Below, in pieces: positions 1 to 11,400 of a stretch of DNA of 64,000 nt (position 1 is the first letter of the stretch; every line of letters begins with the position of its first letter). A model generated the notes under the pieces. That model searched no databases. It saw only the letters and a list, made by a program, of their open reading frames with translations, and was not told the origin of the DNA. The position numbers were made by a program, and so were the translations under genes. Source of the stretch: Nageia nagi (Eukaryota > Pinophyta); assembly GCA_050084985.1 (NCBI GenBank), contig JBITNC010000002.1, positions 10,850,001 through 10,914,000 of the forward strand, written 5' to 3'.

Positions 1-426
1 TCACTTAAGGGTATGTAGATACCTTAAGAGATTAATTGAATTCTTTAATATGTAGACTTTGACTTTACCAAAGTGGTTAGTTGGTAGGTTAAAGTTAGGT
101 GATACATTTATTGTAACCCTAACCTTACCCTTGGGTTAAAGGGAGGTTAGGGAGGTGCTCTCAAGCTATAAATAGAGGGCCTCTCCTCTTGTAACATAAC
201 TAAGTGCTTGGAGTAAGATTACTCTACTAGTTGTGTAGGAGAGGAAGAGTATAGGTGTAAGAGAGGCATACTTGAGAATTGAGATACTAGTTGTGGATGT
301 ACTCTCAAGGAGGGAGGAACCACATTACACTTGTGTTATCTTGAGTGATTGTGTTATCTTGTGTATGATTGAGTTTCCTAGTCTTAGGTCCTAGAGGATT
401 TGTTTAGATCTAGTTCAAATCCTTCA
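1..426 (+). repeat. 5' LTR, missing its first ~57 bases
   Basis: The sequence aligns with the reverse complement of the LTRs at 45727-46224 and 54319-54816, starting about 57 bases inside them. It ends in CTTCA directly before a primer-binding site, which marks it as the upstream LTR. It carries a TATA box and the conserved stretch near 300-316 that ends in GGAGGGAGGAACC. Confidence 0.9.
166..174 (+). promoter_or_regulatory. TATA box of the copia LTR promoter
   Basis: CTATAAATA lies in the middle of the LTR and recurs in the second LTR copy (near 1058-1066) and in reverse complement in the LTRs of the two minus-strand relatives. Transcription would start a few tens of bases downstream and run rightwards into the leader. 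Confidence 0.7.
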
Positions 427-441
427 ATTGGTATCAGAGCC
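427..441 (+). other. Primer-binding site, initiator tRNA-Met type
   Basis: ATTGGTATCAGAGCC follows the LTR terminus. TGGTATCAGAGC is the standard plant retrotransposon site complementary to the 3' end of initiator methionyl tRNA. The same motif is present in reverse complement at 54304-54318. Confidence 0.9.
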
Positions 442-771
442 ATGTTGTGGAAGCTCTTCTTCTTTGTGTAGAAGCTCTTCTTGGTGTGGAAGCTCTTCTT
501 TTGGTGTGGAAGCTACATCTTGGAGGTTCTTCATCCTTCTTCATTCCTCATCTTACACCCCATTGGTGAGGTAAATTTTAAGAAAAGGTATAAAGTTCCT
601 CCTCATTTGGTCATTTCTTTTTGGATTATTACATAATGCTACTAACACATTATTTGCTATGTGTTAGTCCTTTTTAAGTTGTGATTAACAAGTTGCAATT
701 TTTTACTAATCCTCTATGTTACTTGCAATTTTAAATTGCTATAGTTCTTTTAAAAAGGGTTAGTATACAAA
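442..771 (+). other. Copia leader fragment
   Basis: Untranslated leader with three near copies of a 'GAAGCTCTTCTT'-type motif (around 449-511), similar to the reverse complement of 54180-54303 in the complete relative. No open frame. It ends abruptly at an inverted protease fragment near 772. Confidence 0.65.
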
Positions 772-1005
772 ATCCTTTCCTTGTAATCTGAATCACGAAG
801 ATGAGATTCATCCTTAGTTTAGGCACATAAAAGACATTATCAAGATTCTTTCCATGAATCTTCACACTCCCTATTCCTTGAACATCAAGGACTGTATTAT
901 CACCTATCACAACTGCATCCTTTTTGTACTTATGAAAGTTTTCAAACTTATCCTTTTCATAACACATGTGATTAGTGCATCCTGAATCAATAATCCAATC
1001 ATTTG
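772..1005 (-). pseudogene. Inverted copia protease-region fragment
   Basis: The minus strand encodes a piece of a copia polyprotein from the residues just after the aspartic protease active site (CTNHMCYEKDKF) through VLDVQGIGSVKI and VPKLRMNL. It matches 49900-50133 of the complete relative at roughly 95% by eye, with equal length (234 bases). It lies opposite to the flanking LTRs, so an LTR-driven transcript would carry it as antisense. The right junction shares TTG with the LTR sequence it joins. It is not a functional gene. Confidence 0.85.
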
Positions 1006-1318
1006 TAACCCTAACCTTACCCTTGGGTTAAAGGGAGGTTAGGGAGGTGCTCTCAAGCTATAAATAGAGGGCCTCTCCTCTTGTAACATAACTAAGTGCT
1101 TGGAGTAAGATTACTCTACTAGTTGTGTAGGAGAGGAAGAGTATAGGTGTAAGAGAGGCATACTTGAGAATTGAGATACTAGTTGTGGATGTACTCCCAA
1201 GGAGGGAGGAACCACATTACACTTGTGTTATCTTGAGTGATTGTGTTATCTTGTGTATGATTGAGTTTCCTAGTCTTAGGTCCTAGAGGATTTGTTTAGA
1301 TCTAGTTCAAATCCTGCA
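1003..1318 (+). repeat. Truncated 3' LTR
   Basis: Matches bases 111-426 of the first LTR with two differences seen (one near 1197 and one at 1316). The U3 start is missing because the LTR is fused to the inverted protease fragment. It ends in TGCA and is followed by unrelated sequence. Confidence 0.85.
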
Positions 1319-2230
1319 CATAGAACCTCTATCTCTCATGTTGTGAGATTTCTCAAGTCCTCCCCTTTCCTCATGCTCTTCCTCCCTCCTAGGGCTAGAA
1401 TATGGGAGGCTAGGGCTCCCATGAACCCTAACATCATACCTTGTGGATCTCTTCTAGCTAAAACAATATCAATTTTTTAATGCATTAAAGTAGTCACATT
1501 ATTCAACACATCCATGAGCTAATCATATCCTTCATTTACTGGTGACATACTCCTCCTTCTGGTGGGAGATATTCCCCTCCTAGTTGAATTTCTTTCTTCA
1601 TCATGCAGTCTAATTCCTTAGACATCTCCTTTCTCCACATCCCATGTGTAGTTTAGCCTCTCTTGAGAAGCTTCTCTTCTATCTCCAACTTTTTTTGCTA
1701 ATGTCATGGCTCTCCTAGAACTATTTCATGTGTAATAACTATGGATCGGATGACTCATTCAACAAGATGGTAGGATCTATTCTATGTTACCAATGAAATA
1801 TTCTAAATAATTTTGCTAATGCCATGGCTCTCCTAGATCTCACCTTAAAGTCATCAATACCTCCCTAATCCAATGTTAGCCTCTTATAGGTCCTCAAATA
1901 CCTCAAACATATCATAGATTCTCTTGTGTGGGGTTTAGAGTCTTCCCAAGGTGTGATGTTAAGTTCCAAGTGTGCTATAATGTCCCCTAAGCCCAACATT
2001 GGTGTCTTAGAAGTCTTCTCATGCTATGCGTTGGGTTTTTTGGAGTCATACATATGCCTAGATCTAAGTTTCATGTCCATACAAGGTCTTGGGATTCCCA
2101 CAATCATTCTTGGGATCTTCAAGTGCATAAAATAATATTAAAATATGCTAATCTATGCTTGGGAGGAAAATGTCCCTCTTGGGGCTCACAATGGGGTACA
2201 TTGGACCATTATAATTTATATCCAAAGTAA
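1319..2230 (-). pseudogene. Possible degenerate retroelement gag remnant
   Basis: Translating the minus strand of about 1320-1700 gives broken stretches with an Arg/Ser-rich segment (RRGISPTRRRSMSPVNEG) followed by residues such as LARRDPQGMMLGFMGALAS. Basic spacers of this kind occur in retroelement gag proteins, but I recognise no diagnostic motif and stops interrupt it. The block 1780-2230 shows no recognisable protein. Treat this as a weak hint. Confidence 0.25.
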
Positions 2231-3499
2231 CTAAAATGCATAAAAATAAATAATAAAAAATATTTTAAAAGTAAATGAACCTTTAGGTTCCATAATAAGT
2301 TAATTATGCTTAAAAGGGAATGTTACACAATAGAAGCACTACATTCATAGAACCTCCATTTTAGCAAGTGATCATTCTATCCTCTTGTACAAGTTTGATT
2401 TTTGTATTTATTTTACTCTTCATAAGTTGATCAAAATAATGTATATACAATCTCAAAGTTAATATAACTATTTTATTACCAAGACAAAGAAGAGTTAACC
2501 ATATATACTCCATCTATTATTACCACCAAAAATACGAGGGATAAAATCTTTTAACAATGTTTCTTTAACCTCTAAGAAACTAGGTATCTCAACACACCTT
2601 TAGGTTATAATAAAGGCACCATGTGTCTCATGTCTACATAACAAAGATGCTATAACTTGGTACTTGCTTTCTCCTAGTACCAAAGAGAATCACAATATAC
2701 CTTTAGGTAATAAAGGTGCTACTTAGCACATCTCTACATAACAATATGCTAGAATTGGGTACTTGTCTTAAGTACAAAAGAGGATATTGACTCATTGAAC
2801 CATCCAATTGCATGCTATAACCATATATCAAGATAATTGTAACATGATCACACTACCTAATTGCATGTTATAACTAAGTACTAAAAATACTATGAACTTG
2901 GTTGCATTGCCCAATTGCATGCTATAACCAAGGATCATTTCCTTGAATTATTTTAAGCCCCTAACAACAAAGGCCTATCTTTTTTCTTGGTTTCCTCAAT
3001 TAAGAGGACTTATATGAAGTATATAAAACTTTTAAAATATTTTTATGGATTGAAATATAATATTGAATATGAATATACCAAATGATAAGATAAAGCATAA
3101 TAAAATATACATGTACTTACATTTTTATTTGCTTACTTCTTATCTTTCTTATGGGTATAAAATCCTCTCCAAAATGGTACACTAATATATCACTTAAGGA
3201 GGAATTTTCCTCTTAAATTGTAATAAGGTGACATAACCAAAAACTTTGTAGGGTTTTCCTTATTCCATTAGTAAGAAATGGACAAAGAAAATCCTTAACC
3301 ATCTTTCTACTCATCTCAAGTTGATTTTTTTAAAAAAAAAAAATTCTTATTTTCTAATGATAAACTTATAAAATTGAGAACTTCCCTAGGCTACTAAATA
3401 AGATGAAACTTAAAAATTTTGAACATAATGCCATAAAATATACACTAGTCCACTACAAGATGCCAATATATAAAGGATTCATAATATGAACTCTTAAAA
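2231..3499. other. AT-rich intergenic DNA with small degenerate repeats
   Basis: No gene seen. Two diverged copies of a segment containing 'CACCTTTAGGT' and 'TACATAACAA' lie at about 2590-2760. Three copies of an element containing AATTGCATGCTATAACCA, spaced ~53 bases, lie at about 2805-2935. The remainder is anonymous AT-rich sequence. Confidence 0.5.
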
Positions 3500-4330
3500 A
3501 CCTATAATACTACTAACTAACTGAAGAATTTGAGATATCACTATTAACAAAAGAATTATCATGGTCAAATCTAAAGTAGATGTGGTCAAACAAGGTAGTA
3601 GTTGTGATAAAAATATAGTTGTTGTATGAAAGAATGGAGTTGTTGCAATTAGGAATTGAGTTATAGTGATCAAGAATAATGCAAAAGTTGGATTATTGTA
3701 ATTTAAGATTGATGATGTTAGCAAAAGCTTTGTTGTAATGCAAGACAAGGTAAAAGGTGGAATGCCATACTTTTGAGATGATGACATCAATAGAAAGGTA
3801 GTCGTGATGCATGTGCTAAGAGAAATAGGGAAATATCATACTTTTACAAGGATGACATCAAATGAATTATTGTTGTGATGCAACATAGGGAAAATTTTAT
3901 ATGTTATACTTTCTATAGGATGACATCAAAAAAAAAATTATCATGATGAGGTACAGGGAGAATAATACTAATTATCGCATCAACAAAAGGATTATTAAAG
4001 TGTCACAAAATAAGAAATACACTAAGTATCAAGTGATAAGATAAATGACATCAATAAAAGGATTATCAAAGCATGACATGATAAGAAATACACTAAGTAT
4101 TAGGCGATAAGATAAATGTTGTCAACAAAAGCTTAAAGAAATTCTAGTAAGGTAATAAGGCATTAAATTTTGAGTGACAAGAATGATGACATCAGTACGA
4201 GCTTGAGAACGATATGTATTGCAAGAAAAGAATTGAATATTGTGCAACTAGAGTAATGATGTCAATAAAAGTATGAACACGATGCAAAAAGGATTTGTAG
4301 GGCATGAAATGATATAACAAAACACAATAA
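3500..4330. repeat. Degenerate tandem array, ~70-bp unit
   Basis: The motif GATGACATCAA, or a variant such as GATGTTAGCAA or AATGACATCAA, recurs near 3712, 3780, 3851, 3919, 3976, 4044, 4115, 4185 and 4254. The spacing is mostly 68-71 bases. Two adjacent units also share AAGAAATACACTAAGTAT (4012 and 4083) at the same period. Units are strongly diverged, so the array is old. The short minus-strand open frames here are by-products of the repeat. Confidence 0.75.
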
Positions 4331-4984
4331 ACCATAAAAATGCATTCAAAGAGAAAGGAAAGCTCTTAGCAAGCCTAAAACATGTTTTATCTTGAATATG
4401 GAGGTCCAAAAATACTCTAAAGTGCCTAACAATATTTTCAAACACATGTAAAGAAATAACTCAAACCAACTTCAAGATGCTTGCACGAAGTTGTCAAGTC
4501 ATACATAATCGCCCAACCGTACAAAGAGAATGAAATTTGAGAGTTACAGAGCAAATGAAATATTTTCTATTATGATTGTTGAAAGTGGAAGCATAATGTT
4601 ACAATAATATCTTCTCTATATTTACAAGGGAAAACTAATTCTTATTTATAGATACAAAAGGTGGAGTATTGCAGACTCCAAGAAATCCGATGAATCATAG
4701 TTCACTTAGAGAATTAGGAAAATATAAATGAAATTTTTTAGAATGGTATGGGCATACATGCCTATTCTTCCAAGGAAGATCTAGTTAGATTATAAGCATT
4801 AAAGCTCAACTACATTCCTATAAAAGGAGATAAATATTGATAGGTGAAGAAGCAATCCATTGCATGGTAGCTGTTGGAGGAGATGTGCACACATATAAGA
4901 TACGACCAAGATAGGAATTCAAAATTGAACATTAATTTATTCCTTTATTATCTACCTTAATGAGAATAGGTTAAATTTCAATAT
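4331..4984. other. Intergenic, nothing recognised
   Basis: AT-rich sequence with no open frame of interest, no repeat structure that I could make out and no similarity to other parts of the window. Confidence 0.4.
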
Positions 4985-6240
4985 GATTTTGAATAGTAAG
5001 GAATTGATCCTTCGATAATGCTTTAATGAAGATGTTCACTAGCTAGTCATTAGTAAGAAAAAACTTGAATTCAAGGAATCCATCAATCATCAAGTCTCTC
5101 ATAAAATGATGTTGGATTTATATGTGCTTGCTCCTACTATGAAATAGTGGATTCTTGGTCATTGTAATGGTGTTGGTATTGTCACATTTGATGGAAAGAG
5201 ACTAGGGAGATTCCATACCCAAATTATCAAATAATTAAGCTATCCAAATATCTTATATGAAAGCAAATGAAGAAGCCACATATTATACTTTTACAATGTA
5301 AAGAGCAATTTTCTATTGCTCCTTACTACTCCATGAGATTCACCAAAGAAGAAGTTATACCATGAGGTGCTCTTCCTATCATCTAGGATTTCAACCCAAT
5401 CAACATCTGTATATGCCTCCAAAGTCTCAAAGTTAGTAAACTTATACTATAGTCCAAAAACTTTGGTGTTGAACACATACTAAAGTATCCTTTTGGTTAC
5501 TTTCCAGTAGGATTTATGAGTATAATGCATAAATCAAGCTACTAGACTAATTGCAAGCATTATATCAAGTCAAGTAGCTGTGAGATACATCAAACTACTT
5601 ACAAGTGATTTGTATAGGGTTGCATTAACCTATAATACTCATTCATAAATTTACAAGCTACAACCACAAGGGTACCAACAAATCTATAGTATTTCATGGA
5701 GAATAAAGCAAGTAATTCATCAACATATTTGGTTTGAGTGATGAAGATGTCATTGGATGATTGTTGAACTTACATGCCTAAAAAGTATTGCATGTCATCA
5801 CTCATTTCAAACTCATTAACCATGATAATATTAAACTATCAAAGCATGGAAGAAGAGGAGTTCATAAAAATAATATCATAAACATAAACACAAATTATGA
5901 TATAGTTAGAGTTGGATACCTTTGTGTATAATGTGGCTTCGGTGGAGCACCTCTAATAGTCATTTGTATGGAAGTAGGTGTCAATTTAAGAATATCAGGT
6001 GTGAGGGGCTTGCTTCAATCCATAAAGAGATTTCTTGAGCCTGTACACTTTGTCTTCATGTCCAAAAATGGTTAATACTTTGGGTTGATTCAAGTAGAAT
6101 TATTCTTCCAAGTCTCCATTCAAGAAGGTAGACTTGACATCCATTTTGTAGACTATTAGACCAAAATGGGATTCTAAAGTAGGAAGAAAGTGGATCATCT
6201 CAAGGTTAGCATAATTTGAAAAGGGTCATTTTTTTAATTT
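4985..6240 (-). pseudogene. Ancient copia RT-RNase H relic
   Basis: The minus strand preserves, in broken frames and in the expected order, hallmark pieces of a Ty1-copia polyprotein. They are a VKSTFLNG segment (about 6120-6155), KKSLYGLKQAP (about 6005-6045), a degraded catalytic YVDD region (VYVYDIIF, about 5880-5900), a YFLGM segment (about 5785-5800) and an RNase H tail resembling NDxLVNIFIKAL (about 5020-5060). Stops and frameshifts are frequent. No LTR is visible. The low similarity to the copia copies at 39-62 kb marks it as a different, much older element. Confidence 0.8.
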
Positions 6241-8464
6241 TATTTTTAGGATTTAAAACTATCAACATTGATTTTTATGCTCAAAATTAGATATATCTGC
6301 AAAATTTGGTGAGCTAACTATGTAGAAAGAGGACCATCAGTGGTCCATTCTAGGCATATGAGGATCATTAATGGTCTGTTTCTTGTGGTAGTTTTATTAA
6401 AATTTGAAAATGAAAGGATAATTTCAAGAGGTGAAGCATTTCTTCTTCCATTTCATTATCAAGGCAATTCATTATAGGATTATTGTAGTTTGTTAAGAGT
6501 AGTTTTGACAATTCTATGACATTATTGAAGCATGTCAATATGCATATGCCCAACCTGGTAAAGATGAATTAAGCATGCCCATTAAAGGATTAAATAGTCA
6601 TTATTGGATAAATATCATTTCCTCACATTATCTAGTGCAATAAGGTGGGTGAACCCCTATTTTATTAAACCTCATTGGTCTTGCATAAGCAAGGAAAAAT
6701 CCCCTTAGTCATAAAATCCCTTCTACCTCATATTATTGAAACGGCCATGGAAGAATAAAGCAAGGAAGCTAAGTTAAAAGTAATAAATAAATGATAAAGA
6801 ATATTGGAGAGAAAAGTGTTACCACATCTTGAGTTGGCAATGCATGAAGATACTTTTCTATATGCCCTTGTTGATCAGTGAGAGGATGACTACTAGCAAT
6901 ATCTCAGCAAGATGAAAGAAAAAGTTGTAGCATGAGTAAGTATTAATGGGAAACAATAGTCCCCAAGTAAGAATATGAAAACCTCCTCCTTCTCCAATTC
7001 AATAACAAAATTCAAGCAAGCACACTCTGCAGTCACCCTCCAACTCAACAAGGAAAAAGATAAGATTAAGTAAGTAGGGATAAGTAAGTGAGTTGAAATG
7101 GTAACAAAACCCTTATCCATTTTTACTCCAAAAAAATCTTATTTTTCATATTTTAATATTATTTTTTTAAACTAATTATATATATATATGATATAAATTT
7201 ATATATGATATTTTAAAATTATTTTATTAAAATAATATGCTACATTGAAAAGGTAAATTATATTAACATCCACTGGAGACCAACTAATCTATGGGATAGA
7301 AAATTGTAGTAGGCCATTACATAGTAATTCTCTCCCCTAATAGAGGCTTAAAATGTATGACACTTGAAGAGAATTATAGTGGAAGCAAGATGAATACTGA
7401 GAATGTTTAGTTGTGATGTTTTTGTAGATGCCTAAAAATGATTTTCCTTGTATTAAATCATTCATTTTATAACATCAAGGAATATTTATTATAAAGAGGA
7501 TGAAAATATACTCAAGGAAATGTAATCAATGTAATGGACCATTATATAATGTAAGAGGTATTAAACATCAAGAAAGACACCACAAATAATGTAATATGCA
7601 ATGATCTCAAGAATAAAAGAGGATCAAAATGTTGTTATAAAGGAATATCAAAAGCAAAACATAGATAAGATCTTAGATACAGACAAATATCCAAAGAGAA
7701 ATATTGGAACATCAAATATCATTTTATTTTACCAACAATAATGTTTTGTAACACCACCTATTCTTAGATCTGCTATACCCTTCATCTTATTTTGTGCATT
7801 TCAATTTCTACTTGTGGATCTGCATATTATGAGCTGTTGACAACATGATCCTCTTACAATGTGAATGATGTTCATTTCTCATGGTATGTTGTTGCCGTTG
7901 AAGCATGATTCCTATTATCTCATATGTATGTGGATCTAACAAAGACATCTCATTTATCATGTTTGTAAGGATGCCACATTTCTGATATATGCTTCAATAT
8001 TATATTGTGGAAAAATAGTGCTTCAATTTATTATTCATGCATTATTTTTAGTCTATAGTTTCAATATATATTCTATATGAGAGAAGAACCAAGTTGAAGC
8101 CAAACAGTAAAACATGCAACTTTGTAAGGTATAGTAAGGTATTTAAGGGATATAGATCATGGATCTAGAGGAATAAATGATTAAAAAAAAATGTGAGGTT
8201 TGATGAGAAAACCATTTCTACTTAAAATTGATTCTTCTAATTTATCATAGCTTCTTGATGTAGAGCATTTATTATATTTTTAATAGTATTCTTATGATTT
8301 ACCTTATGGTATGTATAATAGACATCATGGTGGGTATGATAAAATATATGAAGGAGATATTTATTTTAAGGATGGAGATGAAGGTGGGAATGTTGGTTCT
8401 CATAATAATGATGATGATGGTGATTTTATTTTAGATGATTATAATAGTTACTCAATCATAACAT
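6241..8464. other. Intergenic, nothing recognised
   Basis: Anonymous AT-rich DNA. The region 7140-7215 is almost purely A and T. Short open frames at 6368-6553 and 6893-7120 have no recognisable motif and no neighbours that would support coding. Confidence 0.4.
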
Positions 8465-11400
8465 CCTTTAATCCATGATTTGACAAATTTCTAAAAATTC
8501 CAAATACTCTTAACAACAAAAGAACCTATAATTTTAACAACTTCAAGACTAACTTAAAAAGCTTTATGTTTGGAAACCAATCCTCTTTTAGCTCATTTAC
8601 CATTAGGGAACCTAGAGGAAATGCATTGGTGTAGAAATTTTTTTCATGTCCCCTCCCTCTTTAAAGCTTTAAATCTCTATTTAACATATAATATTAGACC
8701 TTGCCTATGAATATTAATCGAACCAACACCTCCATATTCAATTATAAGATAACTAGTATCCCAAGAAGCTCTTTGAAAGAAAAAGCCAAAGGGAGAAGCC
8801 CAAAGATAGTTCTAAAAAAATAATTTCAACTTCTTATAACATACAATATATAAGGGCCTCAAAACAAGGTGTAATAGACAATATGGGTTACTTCAATAAT
8901 ATTGGAATAAAATTAAAATTTACTAGCTCAAAATAATAGCTTGGTGAGCCAATAATTTATCTTATAAGGAACTATATAAATCATATCTTCATAAAGAGTA
9001 GTAATAAATTCTATAAAAGAAAAAGGAATATTCAAAAATTTAAATCTCACTTGGTTGCATCCATAAATATATTTGTTGATGTTATTGTAGTTGTTTTGGA
9101 TACTCAAATCAGGCTAGGTAAAATCATAAAGTCTTTTTCACTTTATGCTATAACTAGAAGCTAGATCAAGATAACCTAGTGATGGTGAAAGTATCCCTTT
9201 ATCTTTAATTAGGGTAAGTAAATTATGATAAAAAAATACCAAATGATATGTTGACAAATAGAATTATAAAGAGAAATCCATCCTCTAAGTTGATGGAAGA
9301 AATAATTTGTAAGAAATAGCCAAAGGATTTTGTAGCTATACATATAGAGTTTGAGGCCGTAAGAATCAACTTTGTCAAAAGATTAATAAATGAAAAATAT
9401 AGTAGATTTATCACAAGTTGATGCATATTCCAAAAGCATCTTGTTAGATTAAATAAAAGTAGGGCTATAGCTAAGGGCTTGAAGCATTTACAAAATGAAA
9501 TACTATTTAATTTTATCATATGCATTCTCAAAAATCTATCTTGATAAAAATTAGAGATCAATGTGAATTCTACACCCGTTTGTACCTTATCAAATAATAA
9601 GAATATCACTAAGAATATAACACACACAAATAAAATCAATCTACTTTAGAAAAATATAGATAGGTTATAATCCACAAGTCACAAAGCCTAAGGTTTTTAC
9701 TATAAATTTGTATAACATATTCAATAATTTAATAGGATGTTAGCTAGTGATTGATTTAGGGTTTTCTGGTTTAAGAGTAAATTGAACTCCACTAGTGATC
9801 TTTTTTTCATGGCTTCTTTATAGATATAAAAAATATTAAGCTTGCGTGTGTGTGTTTTTCCATAAGTGAAAATATATCAATTAAGTATTTGAATATATTG
9901 AAATTAACTATTTGAATATATCAATTAATTATTTGAGTGATTATTTCTCCCATAATTAATTTATAAGATAAACTCTCCAAGCTTATTTCTGTTCTCTAGC
10001 TTTAGAATTTGATGGATCGATTCAAAGTTGCAAATATCTTTTGTAGGTTTGTCTACTATCTTTGTAATGTGGGAAAAAAAAGAGAAATTGAGTTTCATAT
10101 TCTATGGAATATAGATTGAGTATTTCCAAATTATTTTATCCCAAGGTGTTTTAGATATTGTCTATCTACTAGTTTCACTATATAAATTATGGGAGTTAGT
10201 CCCTTTTTTGCAATCATAATTTTCTTTTTGAGACTAGTAACCTTATGAGGGTAGTGGGGAGGTTTGAGTTTTGGATTAATGACACTTTTATAGTAAATTA
10301 GTTTTCTTTTATCTTTGATGTTATCATCATCCCAAATATTTTGATTTATTTTATTTGCAATATAAACTTCTAACTTATTGTTATCACAAGGGTTATGTTA
10401 TTGTGTAGGTCCCAAAAATCAAGCCACTTATCAAAGTCTTGAAGAGTCTTATCTAAATCTATTTTGAAATTATAGTGCAAAAATGTATATTTAATCAAAA
10501 CACAATAATCTCATAAACACAAGGAACATATGAGATTTACCTAGTTCACCCAATGTGGGCTACTCTAGCATGTCAAGAGCTCCTCATTCTATATTATTGC
10601 TTACAATGAATACAATCTACCATATATGGCTCATTACAATGAATATATAGGAAAAGCCTCAATCCTAAACCATAATGTGGTATTAGAAAAAAAACCATGG
10701 GTTAAACTAAGGTAGGGCCTGATGTACAATACTTTTGCCATATCCAACAAACCTTTTAGCTAACCTCTTTTAAGACATTGATGAGTTAGGTAAGTTTATC
10801 AGGTGACTACAAGTAATCTATGGCGATCTAACTTTTTTAGTTTATAATTATATAATATGCAACATTTTAAAGCTTCACTTTCAATAGGGAGTAATCCTAC
10901 TTCCATAAGGAGGACAAGGTACGATATGATATTTTTTATTTTGAAGTTATTAATGATAAATTATTTTTGGATTTGTTCAATCTTTTTCTATGTATGTTGA
11001 GATATGCTTCCACCCTAGATTTCACAACCATAGAGTATTGTTGGAGTTACAAGGCAAGAGAAAAGAAATTTCTTTTTAATTCCAAAAATATATGTATTTT
11101 TACATTTATTTTTCAACATATAAAAGGCTCTCCACCCATATATATACTCACCTAGTGCTTTATCATTGTTAATAGTTAAAATAACTTTACGTAATTACTT
11201 AATAGAAAGGAAATAATTGTAAGCTACTTTTATGATATCTAAAACATTGGTTAGGAATACTACCGTGTACATATCTAGTGTAGTATGGCAATCTTCAATG
11301 AATATTTTTATTATATAGACTTATTTATAATGATAAATAAACTTGGATAAAATATCAAGTTATTCAATGAACCAAATATTGTCTACTAATAGAACATGAA

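Larger units (their letters stand above)
1..1318 (+). mobile_element. Rearranged short copia-family LTR element
   Basis: A plus-strand LTR runs from the window edge to 426 and is followed at once by a primer-binding site and a leader resembling the leader of the minus-strand copia element at 45727-54816. Instead of gag-pol, the interior holds only a protease-region fragment in inverted orientation (772-1005), joined directly to a second plus-strand LTR lacking its first ~110 bases (1003-1318). The two LTR copies differ at only two sites that I see over 316 bases, so the arrangement is recent. The element has no coding capacity and would depend on proteins of relatives. Its extreme left end (about 57 bases of LTR) lies outside the window, so target duplications cannot be checked. 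Confidence 0.85.

Noticed and set aside
113-130. CCCTAACC-type telomere-like sequence in the copia LTRs
   Set aside because: Only one or two imperfect units, present at a fixed place in every LTR of the family. It is part of the LTR, not a telomeric tract.
3453-3475. CACTACAAGA sequence resembling a CACTA terminal inverted repeat
   Set aside because: It is a single short match with no inverted partner, no 3-bp target duplication and no transposase nearby.
9223-9639. 138-codon minus-strand open frame with hydrophobic stretches as a membrane protein gene
   Set aside because: It lies inside the LINE-like element and its counterpart in copy B is broken. The hydrophobic look reflects AT-rich codons.
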